From Isoetes taiwanensis (lineage: Eukaryota; Streptophyta; Lycopodiopsida; Isoetales; Isoetaceae): DNA of 64,000 nt. The DNA is taken from the NCBI GenBank assembly GCA_021234155.1, contig JAJEKV010000003.1, forward strand, positions 10,540,413 to 10,604,412, written 5' to 3'. Of the stretch, positions 13,312 to 24,450 are shown one piece after another. The notes beneath the pieces are model-generated. The model saw only the letters and a list, made by a program, of their open reading frames with translations, did not search any database and had not been told where the DNA came from. A program made the position numbers and the translations under genes. The first letter of the stretch is position 1, and every line of letters starts with the position of its first letter.

Positions 13312-15326
13312 TTGACAGCCGCCATCCAAAATCATGCAAATACATATAGCAATTTAGAATGTGATTTAACACTGGGCCTCAATCATGCAAAGGTAATGAG
13401 CCTGGTTGTAGGATGTGCTCTTGTCAATATGTATGTTAAATGTAGTAGCTTAGGGGATTCACAAGCAGTCTTTGTAAAGTTTCCTAACTGCCTCGTTGTA
13501 TTATGGAACTGTTGCAAAGTTTTCTAACTGCAATAATGAAGATGTTGTACTGGACTGCATCAGACAGACGCAAGACAATGCGTAAAGCCAGTTAAAGTTC
13601 ACAGTCTCAAGCATCCTAGCAGCTGTGGAGGTATCCAAATTGTAAGTTATCGTCTCGAATTGTATGGAATTCTGGCAGTGCCCTTCTGGATATATATGCT
13701 AAATGTGGAAGCTCGGAAGAGTCACAGAAAGCCTTCTAAAAGTTTTACAGAATGATATGTTGTCTGCTGGAGAGCAATGATTGCAATGTATGCACAACAT
13801 AGTGTAAATTATTTTGCTTTATATTGCTATCAGGCATGCAAGAGAAAAATCTAAACTTATATTTTTATGCATCTTCAAAGCATGTGGTAATCTAGAAACA
13901 ATAAAGCATGGCAGGCTTATACATAGCCCGATTCTACAATTGGGGCTTCGCCCTGCTCTATCGGCAATATACTCGTTGATATGTAAGCCAAGTGTGGTAG
14001 TCTACAAGAGTCATGTGAAGCCTTTGATGCTGCTGTCAATCTCTCATCTAGTATCCTGAATAATGTTAATTGCAGAATGTACACAAATTCTTGAGAATCA
14101 TATTGCGTTAAGACTGTTTTGAAGGAATGCTTTTGGAAGGTATAAGGCCTAACAAGGTTACATTTTTTGGCACCTTGAAGGCATTCTGAATAGGTTTTGG
14201 CACGTGGGATGGAAGAAGACATACTTGTTCTTGTCTTAAGAAGATTTCATGAGCCTTTTGCTTTAACATTCATATGGATATCCATAAGGACTACAAAGAA
14301 TAATCACTGACATTGATTTGGGCGAAGGATATATTCCTGTCCTGATACTAGTAGCCTTGTGCATAGATTGAATAGCACCTTCTCTCAGGGACAAGAATGT
14401 ATTGCTCTCCTTGCACAGGATTTGACTGTTGATGTCCAAAAAAGTTGCATAAGCATGCAGCTTTTCTCTCCCTAAGAACGTTTTCATCCATCTTCATGTT
14501 GAATCCATGACTTCTAAACAGCATGAAATTCATAAATAGCCTCTTCCCTGCATTAGAAGATGTACGTTCTTCTTTGGTTGCTTCTTAACTCAATTCGTTT
14601 CTAGTTAGAATTATCTGCCTTACCCTCCTTGCTTGATTCTTTGGTTGAGATGCCGCCTTCAAGGGCAACACAGATGCACAACATATATGCTTCTGGACAT
14701 ATGCGGCAAGATGGCACGAAGTCAAACAAAGCTCATAACTTGTCCGGCAAAGAAGATGGTCCAAGTCAAACAAAACTCATAACTTGTTGTTCCGACATCC
14801 TTTTCTAATGTAGGAGCTCTAGCATGGTCAAAATATGTCCAATACCGGCTACTAAAAATGGATTGAGTCGATATCTTCATGGAGAGAGCAATTTGATTGT
14901 CATGTATGCCCATTATGGCAAGTATGAAACATGATGAATAAGCTTTTGGTCCCAAGTTCATAAGAGATGTTATTTTACGAACATTATTGCAGGATATTTC
15001 TTGTCAACACAATAAGTAATATTTCTTGTCAACACAATAAGTAATATGTACACAAGCCTCAAATGTTCTGTTTGATAAGATGCTATAGCATTAAAAAGTG
15101 CAATCAAGCTTTTAATGCAAATGCACGAAGATGGATAGGAGCCAAACGAGGTTACATATCTAATGCTTTGGATGCATGTGTCTATTGTCAAACATTAGAA
15201 GGGGGAATGCATATTCATCCTCATCTCATTAATATCAGATAAAATATAGATGCTCAACAAGTTTTTGATCATCACAAGCTCACAACAGAAGCTCTCAAGC
15301 TTTTGTCTAAAATGCAGTTGCAGTGC
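13312..15326 (+). pseudogene. PPR gene relic (PLS type), heavily decayed
   Basis: Plus-strand fragments in changing frames resemble consecutive PPR motifs: VVGCALVNMYVKCSSLGDSQ near 13.41-13.47 kb, LLDIYAKCGSSEESQ near 13.68-13.73 kb, FLCIFKACGNLETIKHGRLI near 13.86-13.92 kb, and LLMQMHEDGIEPNEVTYL near 15.11-15.16 kb. Stops and frameshifts interrupt the gene throughout, so no functional product is expected. Similar PLS motifs occur in the intact gene about 1.2 kb downstream on the same strand, so the two loci may be an old tandem duplication. The exact ends are uncertain. Confidence 0.65.
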
Positions 15327-15559
15327 TAAATGCCATAATTTAAATACTTGTAATCATATAGGTTTACCACCATCTTCTTGTTTGTATGCTTGAAAGGGGT
15401 AGAACTAATATGTGAGAGGTAGCAATTCAGGAGCATTTCATACTTAGGTTTGCCCATCCCTAGATGCAAGCCTTCCTTTCTCAAGTTAACAAACCTTACC
15501 CTATAACACCCTAACCTTCACCTCAACCCTGCATCTCCGCAGTATTTGATGCATGGCAG

Positions 15560-16016
15560 TATTATAAGCATGGTTGCATTTCCGTACGTCGCCGTGGGAT
15601 GCAGGGTCCTAATCGTCACCAACATCGACATACCGGGAGAAGTGGTCAACGGAACGGCGGGAACAGTCGCGTACGTAGAGACCGACGAGCAGACGGGGGA
15701 ACCGACAGGCATCACTGTACACATCGACGACTCCCTCCACCACATGCACGTCAAGCGAACGCTGGTCGAGTACAGGCACCAGGGGCCCAGGACCATCTTC
15801 AAGAAGACGTTCCCGCTCGCGCTCGCGTACGCCATGATAGGGCACAAGAGCCAGAGCTCCACGATAGAAGGCAACGCGATCATGGTCGTGAGGAGGGCGT
15901 TCACGCCGGGGCTGCTGTACGTGATGCTCTCGCGGATCAGGGACAGGAAGCAACTGTCGATCGTGTCGCCGATCACGACGGCCGACTTCCAGCCGAACAA
16001 GACGCTGCAAATGTAG
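15560..16016 (+). pseudogene. PIF1-like helicase, C-terminal fragment
   Basis: An open frame ending at TAG (16014-16016) matches the C-terminal domain of PIF1 helicases as found in plant PIF1 proteins and Helitrons: VGCRVLIVTNIDIPG and VVNGTAGTV, then FKKTFPLALAYAMIGHKSQS (motif V-like region with the usual HKSQG changed to HKSQS), then GLLYVMLSRIRDRKQLSIV (motif VI-like, with Arg). The ATPase Walker motifs and everything upstream are missing, so it cannot be a working helicase. The codons are strongly G/C-ending, unlike all neighbours, which suggests recent arrival. Upstream sequence has no helicase similarity. It could be a Helitron fragment or a captured PIF1 gene end. Confidence 0.8.
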
Positions 16017-16335
16017 CCGGTTCAAAACGTGACGCAATCAACAGGTCAATGATTCACAGCTTCGCACTGAATTTCTATGCTGTTATGCCATCGAAGCAAA
16101 ACGCATTCGGAAACATAATTCTGCTCTTCTTTGTTTTAATCGTAAAAATTGGATAATTATTGAGCATCTCTATTATTATGTAGCCGGTTCAAAACGTGCC
16201 GCAATCAAGCGGACAATAATTCACAGCTTCGCAATGAATATCTATGGTGTAACACCAACGAAGCACAATACATCCGGAAACATAACTTCGCTCTTCTTTG
16301 TTCCTTCTGTGAACGTACTAGCGCGCATTAAGATT
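16011..16335. repeat. 167-bp tandem direct repeat after the helicase stop
   Basis: ATGTAGCCGGTTCAAAACGT occurs at 16011 and again at 16178, followed in both copies by GCAATCAA, ATTCACAGCTTCGCA, GGAAACATAA and GCTCTTCTTTGTT. Copy one begins at the last codons of the helicase fragment. It may be a duplicated 3' untranslated or element-terminal region. Confidence 0.75.
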
Positions 16336-16542
16336 TTATAATACTTTCCTTTGCCTCAACCCTGCCATTCTGCTAGTTAATTTTGGTTCCGCGTTGGGAA
16401 CTCTAGATTGCACCCAAAATAGGCTGGAAATGAATGGCAAATCTAATGGTGAGCAGCAGAAAAAATATAGATCTAGCCTAACGGTACATTTGCCTATTGA
16501 TACCATGGAGGAAAGGGTATAGGGTTTAGCGTTTAAAATGCC

Positions 16543-18333
16543 ATGTCCAATAATCAGGGAGCGGTACATGATGAAGCCAGATCCTTGGCGCTTAGGCTGC
16601 AGCATGGAACACCTGTGTCGAGAGGTCTTGCTTACCGCCTGGCCCAGGAGTGCGCAAAGATTCGAAACCTTGAACTAGGTAGGCGCCTGCAATGCCTTCT
16701 GGTAATTAATGGATTAGATTCAATTTCTGTCTTGGCCGATCACCTCATTCGGTTGTTTTCTTCCCGAGGAAGTTTGATCGAAGCAAACCAGACTTTTGAA
16801 AAAGTTGTAAAACCCAGTCTTTTCACGTGGAGTGCAATTATGACTGCTAATGTCAAGCTTCAGAAAGATGATATAGCCTTCCAATTGCATAATTCTATGA
16901 TTCATGGAGGCGTGAATCCAGATAATTTTTTGTTTTCAATTACCTTGAATACCTGTGGTGACAGAGGTAGCATAGAACTGGGCAGGTGTATGCATGATCA
17001 TGTTATTGGATGTAGTCTTCAATCTGATATGGTTGTGGGGAGTAGTCTTATTGACATGTATTCTAAACGTGGATCTATTGAAGAGGCGCGTAGAGTCTTC
17101 GACAGACTTCCGAACCATAATGTAGTGACATGGGGTGCAATGATTGAAGGATATGCCCAGCTTGGCAGGGGCTTTGTTGCCCTTGAATGTTTCCAGAATA
17201 TGCAGCATGAAGGCATAAGGCCCAGTAAAGTCACATTTTTCAGCATCGTGAAAGCCTGTGGCAGCATGGGGTTTTTAGGTTATGGTAGATGCATCCACCA
17301 ACAGATTATGGACTATGGGTTTCAATCTGATATGGTTCTAGGAAGCACCCTTGTTGACATGTATGCCAAATGTGCGAGCTTGGATGAGGCACGGCAGACA
17401 TTTGAGAAGTTGTTAAATCCAGATGTTATAGCATGGAGTGCACTGATTTCAGGGTATGCTAGAAATGGAGAAGGCCAGCTTGCTTTAGAATGGTTTGAGA
17501 ACATGCAATATCAAGGGGTAAAGCCAGATGTGGTGACATGGAGTTCAATAATTGAAGGGTATATACAGAGTGGTGAGGCCGTCCTGGCACTAGAATGCTT
17601 TGAAAATATGCAGCTTACTGGCATGAAGCCTAACAAGGTCACTTTTCTGAGCGTTTTGAAAGCATGTGGCATTGTTGGGGCAATGGCTCAGGGAATGCAC
17701 TTTCATAAACAAATAATTGAGAGCAGGTTTCAGGTTGACTGTGTTGTTGCAAATGCTCTTGTTGATATGTATTCCAAATGTGGCAATTTGCAAGCTGCAC
17801 AGGGAGTATTCAATGAATTGTCAAATCAAGATCTAATATCCTGGAACGCAATGACTTCAGGATATGCCCAGGTTGGTAATGTCTTATTTGCTGCAGGATG
17901 TTTCGAGAAGATGCAGCTTACTGGAAAGAAACCAGATCAAGTATCATTCAATGCGATGCTTGCTGCATGTACTCATGTAGGCTTAGTAGACGAGGGCTAT
18001 TGGTATTTTAAGTTTATGGAAGAACAATATGGCATATTACCAGATGTGCGTCACAATACATGCATGGTAGATCTTCTAGGCTGTGCAGGATACTTCAAAG
18101 AAGCAGAGAATTTACTTTTCAATGCAATGCACTATGACATTTCTACGTGGAAGGCTATGCTTAATGCTTGTCAACTATATGGAAATGTGGATTTAGGAAA
18201 ACAATGTTTTGAAAAAATGGTTGGTTCAGACTGTCGTTCTTCTGCGACATATGTCCTTATGGCAGGCATTTACATTGCTGCACATGACAAAGACAAAGCA
18301 ATAAGCAACAACTTGAAGAAACATACACCTTAG
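16543..18333 (+). CDS. PLS-class pentatricopeptide repeat protein, truncated E domain
   Basis: Intronless ORF of 596 residues. PLS-class PPR proteins bind organelle RNA in a base-specific way and usually guide C-to-U editing or processing. From about residue 60 there are consecutive P, L and S motifs with the typical phrases SSLIDMYSKRGSIEEARRVF, NVVTWGAMIEGYAQ, LVDMYAKCASLDEAR, VVTWSSIIEGYIQSGEA and LVDMYSKCGNLQAAQ. The C-terminus reaches an E1-type motif (WKAMLNACQLYGNVDLGK, then SATYVLMAGIY) and stops within E2. There is no E+ or DYW domain, so it lacks its own deaminase. An in-frame TAA at 16534-16536 just upstream fixes the start at this Met. The N-terminus is not an obvious organelle transit peptide. 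The open frame and normal motifs suggest that it is functional or only recently damaged. Confidence 0.88.
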   Translation: MSNNQGAVHDEARSLALRLQHGTPVSRGLAYRLAQECAKIRNLELGRRLQCLLVINGLDSISVLADHLIRLFSSRGSLIEANQTFEKVVKPSLFTWSAIMTANVKLQKDDIAFQLHNSMIHGGVNPDNFLFSITLNTCGDRGSIELGRCMHDHVIGCSLQSDMVVGSSLIDMYSKRGSIEEARRVFDRLPNHNVVTWGAMIEGYAQLGRGFVALECFQNMQHEGIRPSKVTFFSIVKACGSMGFLGYGRCIHQQIMDYGFQSDMVLGSTLVDMYAKCASLDEARQTFEKLLNPDVIAWSALISGYARNGEGQLALEWFENMQYQGVKPDVVTWSSIIEGYIQSGEAVLALECFENMQLTGMKPNKVTFLSVLKACGIVGAMAQGMHFHKQIIESRFQVDCVVANALVDMYSKCGNLQAAQGVFNELSNQDLISWNAMTSGYAQVGNVLFAAGCFEKMQLTGKKPDQVSFNAMLAACTHVGLVDEGYWYFKFMEEQYGILPDVRHNTCMVDLLGCAGYFKEAENLLFNAMHYDISTWKAMLNACQLYGNVDLGKQCFEKMVGSDCRSSATYVLMAGIYIAAHDKDKAISNNLKKHTP

Positions 18334-18375
18334 TTGATCTCTGAGCAATAAGTGCAAAACATTTTTAGACACCAA

Positions 18376-18432
18376 AGGAGCAAGAATTGGCTGACCAAAC
18401 CTGGATGCATGGAATCTCTTAATATGACAGTG
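18376..18432 (+). pseudogene. out-of-frame remnant of the PPR E domain
   Basis: About 45 bp after the PPR stop codon, another frame reads KNWLTKPGCMESLNM, which matches the end of the E2 motif (normally ...KKPGCSWIEV...). The PPR gene therefore probably once read further, and a frameshift or stop shortened it. Confidence 0.45.
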
Positions 18433-18481
18433 AACAAAACCTAAACTCTTCAAATTACAGAGCAGAAGCTTGCTTTAATAA

Positions 18482-19133
18482 TTCTATTCCTTCAATGAAG
18501 AAACTAGCTCTGCCACGCTGCAGATGCAACACCCCTCTTTCCTCTTATGGTGACAATTGTATTCTATAAATATGCACCTTGTGGCATGCCTACACAACAT
18601 TCTCCCCTGCATGCCATTGTTCCGATCTTTTAACAGTCGTAGACCAAGAAATTTAAGTCTTGCAAGTCCTTGTGAATAGTCCAATATCGCCAACCTCCCA
18701 AACATGAAAGAAATATTGTGTTTGATGTTGAAGCAAAAGTGTCAAATGCCACTTAAAATAGTTTCAACATCACCAACCACTTAAAATATTTCCAACATCA
18801 CCAACCTCTCAAACTGAAAAAAAAACAAAGCGTTTTGCATTGATGTGTGGTTACGAGGAACCCTTTGAAATCCAAAGAAAAAAGAAACTAGCACTAGGCG
18901 GGTGAAAAGGGTAAGGGACATATGCCACAAACTAGTGCTTGTGCAAAGAGACAAATTTATGGCATATCCAAAAAGCAATACCATATACCATATACGAAAC
19001 ATGTCCAACATTCCCCTTTATTTTCGAGAGAAATATTGGCTCCCGAAAGGGGTTGGATTCCAAAAGACGGCGAGTACGCCCTCCATAATTATTATAGTTT
19101 ATTATAATATGACAACGTATTTTATTGTAGTAA
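18482..19133. other. no gene seen
   Basis: Non-coding sequence downstream of the PPR gene. A short direct repeat (CACTTAAAATA...TTTCAACATCACCAACC) recurs near 18748-18777 and 18778-18806. Confidence 0.4.
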
Positions 19134-19206
19134 TGTTGCATGGCGCAGATGGTTAGTTCATTTGGTTTTTAGTTTCTTTGCGCGAGTTCGAGCCCACCTT
19201 TTAACA
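19134..19206 (+). repeat. tRNA-derived SINE head or tRNA relic
   Basis: TGGCGCAGATGG fits the RNA polymerase III box A consensus exactly, and GTTCGAGCCC 44 bp later fits box B. The intervening sequence cannot fold into a proper tRNA, and the block is followed by a T-rich tail. That arrangement is typical of tRNA-derived SINEs. Confidence 0.5.
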
Positions 19207-19575
19207 TTTTTTAACTTTGGGGGTATTCGACTTGTGGAATATTTTTTTAACTTTGGGGGTATTCGACTTGTGGAATAAGTGTGCATGCCGAAACCACGAG
19301 TCTAATACCCCCTATTCCACGAGTCAAATACCCCTCTGGAATCCAAGTCCAAATGGGGAGCCGATAAATGCACCGTTTTATTTTTGGGTTGCCCAAAGGC
19401 AAACCTACGAAGAGATGGGTTGATTGATTATTATTGGGATATAATAATTTGACGGATGATATTAGGTATCTCTCCTTTACTTTTGGGTTGCCCAAGGGCA
19501 AACCCCAGAGAGAGGTGGGTTGATTGGATATTATTGGGATATGCTAATTCTACGGATGAAATTAGGAATCTCTCT
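19207..19575. repeat. two nested tandem duplications
   Basis: TTTTTTAACTTTGGGGGTATTCGACTTGTGGAATA is present twice in succession (about 19207-19274). A unit of about 97 bp beginning TTTTGGGTTGCCCAA and ending ATTAGGTATCTCTCC is present at about 19379-19474 and, diverged, at about 19475-19573. Confidence 0.65.
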
Positions 19576-19941
19576 GTATTCAATGCTAAGCTTCCAGGCA
19601 TAAATTTCCTTGACGATACACCTCTCTTCTTGCCCGCCCTCTTGGAACGCTTTTGGTCCATTTTCTTGACTTAGTGGCAAATCTGGACTTGCAACAGGAT
19701 ACATAGCAAAGTTCGTGATATATCTTTCACATGATACGTGGCCATGATGCTTATACAACCCCCAACAATGATTTTTCTCCAAAAGCTTTTTGAGGATGCC
19801 ATCTATATTTCTGTACAAGCCTTTCGCTTCTTTCTCTGCCTTACCTGTTTTCTTTGAAAACTCGTCATATGAAGATTTTTTCTGGCCGACAAGAGACTTT
19901 GAGATGTTTTGATAGAGTTCACTCCAGTATGGAAATTGCAT
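19560..19941 (-). other. unrecognised minus-strand ORF, lysine-rich
   Basis: An open frame of up to 136 codons. The part outside the tandem repeat contains GQKKSSYDEFSKKTGKAEKE and CWGLYKHHGHVSCERYITNF, which looks protein-like rather than random. Its C-terminal end runs into the tandem duplication, so at least that end is not original. I recognise no family and see no splice context. It may be a gene or element fragment. Confidence 0.25.
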
Positions 19942-19977
19942 CCATTTGAATGATTCATAGGGATGCTTTGCTCAGTC

Positions 19978-20114
19978 AAGTTGAAGAATCTAGTAGGCAA
20001 GCATTTCGCTGCTTTGGTTGATGTTTTATATGCTTCTGTACATGTGACTCATGCAATTGCCACTTTGATTACTGGAGCTGCAATGCCCATCTTTGCCTTC
20101 CAATTACACAAGGT
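19978..20114 (+). other. possible orphan exon
   Basis: After CTTTGCTCAG a plus-strand frame reads LKNLVGKHFAALVDVLYASV and then THAIATLITGAAMPIFAFQL, and it ends at CACAAG|GTTTTC, a possible donor. The segment is hydrophobic with small residues and could be part of a membrane protein. The family is not recognised, and no partner exon was found. Confidence 0.2.
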
Positions 20115-21536
20115 TTTCTGCCTTACTCTTCTTCCTTCTTAGGAACTTAAGCACTTGTATGCTGAACTCATCTTCTTAGCTTTATTTAGATTATCCTTCT
20201 CTAAATTTTGTGTCTTCCACTAAAGACTCGGGTTCTATGGACAAAGCCAACGTTCTATTCACATAAGAATAGAATGGCATGGCACCTATGTCAGTTTTGG
20301 CAAGATATATTTTTTAGGATCATGCATATGGAGGTATTTCTTGGTAACTATAAGATGAAATGCAGGCCCATGCTTTGTTTGGCAACATGCCATAAATTGA
20401 ATTGAACAAAGTTTAACATCTGATATTATTACTTCTTGCCTTCTCTATTTCATAAATGAAAACTCTTAATGTTATAATGTTGCAAAAAAGTTTCTTACAG
20501 TACCAAGGAACCATGATCTTTTTGTTTATTGTCTTGCATTTGGATTTCCTACCACAAGTTTATGCTCATCATCTGGAGATGAATTAAGATGATCTACAAC
20601 CTTGTGATAGAGATTATGAGCTAGGAATTATTGTGTATAGATATATTCATGGACTGTTGAAAAAACCGAAGAAAATTTTAACTTAATGGTGACATTATGT
20701 GACATGCAGGATGATTTTATCATCCTCTAGGCTCTAGCTGCTTCTAAACTATAGAAATGTTGGCGATTGTTTCCTATTTTTCCAACATTTTTATAGAAAC
20801 GAATTTAGTAGAATTGAATGTCTTACCATAAAATTGAGATTTTACTGTAAAATGTCCATTAATTTGGCGAATTTACTATAATTGGGATGCAATATTATCA
20901 AATTTTGGCGATTTTATGAAGTTGTTTTAGCGTACGCATTCTAGTAAATCATCGAATCCAGATTTAAAAAAATAGTAAAATATAGCAACTTTACGAAGTT
21001 TCACACCTTAAAGTCATCACTGGCAACATGTAAACCGTTTTGTAGGAGGAATGAGCATACTTCATTTATTTTGACTTTTAGAACTATTGATTTTTTTATT
21101 TACAATACATGATATTACTTTGGTTTCAATTCCCATATTTTCCTATTCCAACGGATTCGCTTGCATTCCGTATAATCAGAAAATAGTTGTAAGGGCAACC
21201 CACAGTGCATTAACAAAATATTTTCTATATTTTAGTACTTAATCAAAAAATCAATTCTAAAAGCTGAAGGGGGAACTTGATGTGCAAGAATACATGTAAG
21301 TCACGAGTATAGATAGCCTCTATACTGTGATTTAACCTATTGATATTTGCAAAGATTTCTCATCAAACTAAATGCAACATTACTTTCGAAATCAAAGATG
21401 ACGATATTGAATGCAAGATTGAATAATGACACATTGGGACAATAACATTTATTACTAATTGTGATATGTCAATTATAACCATTCACCCTAAATATGATCT
21501 CACCTATTATATGCACCATCTATTTTTGTGTCCACT
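20115..21536. other. no gene seen
   Basis: AT-rich sequence up to the gypsy LTR, with no supported ORF, RNA gene or repeat boundary. Confidence 0.4.
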
Positions 21537-23449
21537 TGTTGACCCTCAACCTGGCTTCAAAGGTCAACCACAATGAGCCAACTTGAGTTTGGACTCAAGT
21601 TGGGGTTAGGACCTCCAGATCACTTAAGGTGATCAATCTTTGCAAGATAAATCTAGATAAGAATCCAAAAACTCAAAATTTCATACCTTTCCCATTTCTA
21701 GGAAATGGGACCTTCACTCAAATTGGTGTAATAGTCGATAATGGATTGATTTTTTGGGTCATATGCTTTAAACTGGCACAAAAAAGTTATGTGAATCCAA
21801 TGGTGTAGTTCTTGACCAAGTCAGATCATAGATCTGAGAGATATTCAAGCTTAAAGTGAGGTCAAAAGTTGGTCAATAGAGGTAAAACTGAAAAACAGTG
21901 ATCAGAAAAAGGGATTTGGAGTTTCTGACCACTTTTTTGAGAATTTTCAAAGCAAATATGTCACAATGATGGTAAAAAGTGGAGGCATAAAATCAAATCT
22001 CCATTTGGATGCTCAGAGGTATTTTTGCACTCAGGTTTGGCAAAGTACAGTCAAGAACAGTCAAAACAGAGTGCAAGATTTTCTAACTCTAGTTGTGGAT
22101 GGTATTTTTCTATTTTTTCAAAGCATATAGACCTCAGAGGTCTCAAGGATCAATGGCAACTGGGTCAAAGGCAATTGGGAGTATAAAGGAATTTACTGTA
22201 GAATTTTTTGAAAGGCAAAATTGCCAAAGATCATATCAGAGACAACTTCATCAACTTGGCAACAAATTTTCATTGATGTGGAGATAAATAGATCACAACA
22301 ATAATGAATAAGAGTGTTTCAATACTTCAACTACTGGAGGATATCAATCACAGGTCATAAAATAATTTTTAGAAAATAATATCAATCAGATCTTTGCAAA
22401 TCTGATTGAGGAGTGCTCAGGGACTTCAAGAATTCTTCGGATCATGCTCAGCATTGGTCAATGTTGAATTTGAGCACTTCCGGGCCTTCGAAAAGAGTGT
22501 TTCAGTCGAATCCCCTGTATATAGTTCAGTTTTCAAATGATTTCCCAATCTTAGCTTAATTTATGGGTTTATTCGATTCTTAGAGGGCGAGAAGATAAAA
22601 ATAGATAGGTTGCGAGGTCATTGGAGCCAAATCTGGCATGATTCGAGCTGAGAAACTCAGTTTTAGGGTTCTTGGCCGTATTTTCGTGAAAATGGTGCGA
22701 TACAGTCTCCGTATTTTTGAGAGTATATTCTAGAATATGCTGTATTTTGGTCTTTTGAAGATCTTCGAGCATGGTTTTAAAGAGCTCTCTAAAAATGATC
22801 AAGGAACTCTTGGAGATTTTTGAGACCATGGGAAATTTTCACACACTTGGGAGGGATCATAAAATATTCTAGAGCATCTTTTGGTCTTAAGGCAGGGATA
22901 TACCATGGAGACACGTGTATACATGAGAGCTCATAGGAAATGGAAAATGGACTATGGGAAAATGGAAGAATTATGAGGCAATGGTAAAAATGAAAAGTTG
23001 GGCGAAGGATATTTGCAAGAAAAAGGAGTAATGAGAAGACAAACAATGGTATTTTATGGCCATGAAAAAGTGGGCTCAATGGTTAAACAAAGGTAAATGG
23101 GAATGAGATATGAGTATGGAAATGGGGGAGAGGGAAAGAACCAAGATTTGGTGCCATGTATACAGGGATCTTCCAAACTCTTAACTTCCAAACTTCAAAA
23201 GATGTCTTCCAAACTTCATAACCCAGATTCTTATAGAGTATATTCTTGACTAAGCATTTGACCTCAAATAAAGTACCTCGTGTGAACTTTTAACTTAAGC
23301 ACTTGTTGACCTAGACGGTAAGCATCCTTTGACCTCCACATCAATGTTGGCTACCAAGCTCTTCCAAACTTTGACCTAGTCTTTCAAAATGACTTAACCT
23401 AGCTTTAATGCATAGACCACAATTAGTATGTCGCCCTTTGGGGGCAACA
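21537..23449 (-). repeat. gypsy 3' LTR
   Basis: It matches 29704-31611 along its whole length with small differences. It reads TGTTGACC... at the plus-strand left end and ...GGGGGCAACA at the right end. Relative to the coding strand this is the 3' LTR. Confidence 0.9.
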
Positions 23450-24450
23450 TCTCGCCAAAACAAGAAAATGGCTGGTCCCCTCAGCTATACAATGTTAAAA
23501 GTGAATACATAGAGGGGTCTTCAGTTTTGTACCAAGGTGTCCAAGTGAGAACATGATGGAGTGAAAGTGTAAAGTGCAAGTGTTGATGGAATGAGTATGA
23601 ATGTGGTGATAGGAAGGAAGGAAGGAAGTTTATTTTAACGTCCACGGAGGCCAGAGGCCTATGAGACGGCACAGAACAGGCAAAAAAGCCAAAAACCCCA
23701 ACACCAAAAACAAACAATGTAACTGTACAGTAGAACCCTACTACCGGGATGAAAAAACCCCCACTTGGGAGGAAAAACCCTAACAGTAGGCTCTCAAATA
23801 CCATGCCCCAGAAGAGCAAGTCTGACGGCCGAGAATGGGATATGGTAAGTGGAAAAAGATGAGAATGAGTGTGAATGTGATAGGGTGGTGATGTGAATGG
23901 AGTGTGTGGAGTATATGAGGATGGAGTGAATGTGCAAGTGTTGAGATCTCGCCAAAACAAGAAAATGTATGTCTCTCCTTGATCTTCAAAATTTGCAACT
24001 CTGCTATGGTGGTGAAGCTGCAGTGCAGAGTGCTTTTTTGGGAATGAAAACAAGAATAAGAAGTCTAAATGAATAGCAGGACCACTTATGACAGATGAAT
24101 ATAGATGGAGAAAGGGTGCACCTGTCATGGAAACACACAAACTAGTTAATCTCAAATCCTTGCAACTCTGCTATGATGGTGAAGGTGAGTTTGCAGAGTG
24201 TTGTTAAGATGTGGAAGAAAGAATAGAAGGCTGAATGGGTGGTAAGGGCACTTTAAGATAGATGAATAGAGATGGAAGAAGGATGCTCCTGCATATGACA
24301 CTTGGTAAAACATTAGTAATCATTCTCTCCTTGGGATCACTTATATTGTTCTCTGGTCAGCCCAACCTACTAACTTATCAAAGTAATGTGCTCATAACAG
24401 AAGTCAAATTGATCTAACTACTCTAATTCTATTATAGATCTTTGAACTTT
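23450..24450 (-). other. gypsy non-coding region between pol and 3' LTR, with internal duplications
   Basis: It contains a 22-bp direct repeat (ATCTCGCC followed by AAAACAAGAAAATG) at 23449-23470 and 23946-23967. It also holds a diverged tandem repeat of about 130 bp (copies near 24000 and 24172, both starting CTCTGCTATG) and an insert-like stretch at about 23610-23860 starting with (AAGG)n. No convincing polypurine tract lies next to the 3' LTR. The 224-codon ORF here is an artefact of biased composition. Confidence 0.6.

Noticed and set aside
15599-16156. Long ORFs in other frames of the helicase fragment (185 and 142-160 codons)
   Set aside because: They are shadows created by the high G+C codon bias of the true helicase frame.
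22093-22287. Short ORF repeated at 30121-30453
   Set aside because: Both copies lie inside the gypsy LTRs; the repetition is due to the LTR duplication, not a gene.
23481-24155. 224-codon minus-strand ORF with hydrophobic stretches
   Set aside because: It lies in the gypsy 3' non-coding region, spans internal duplications and has biased composition with no domain.
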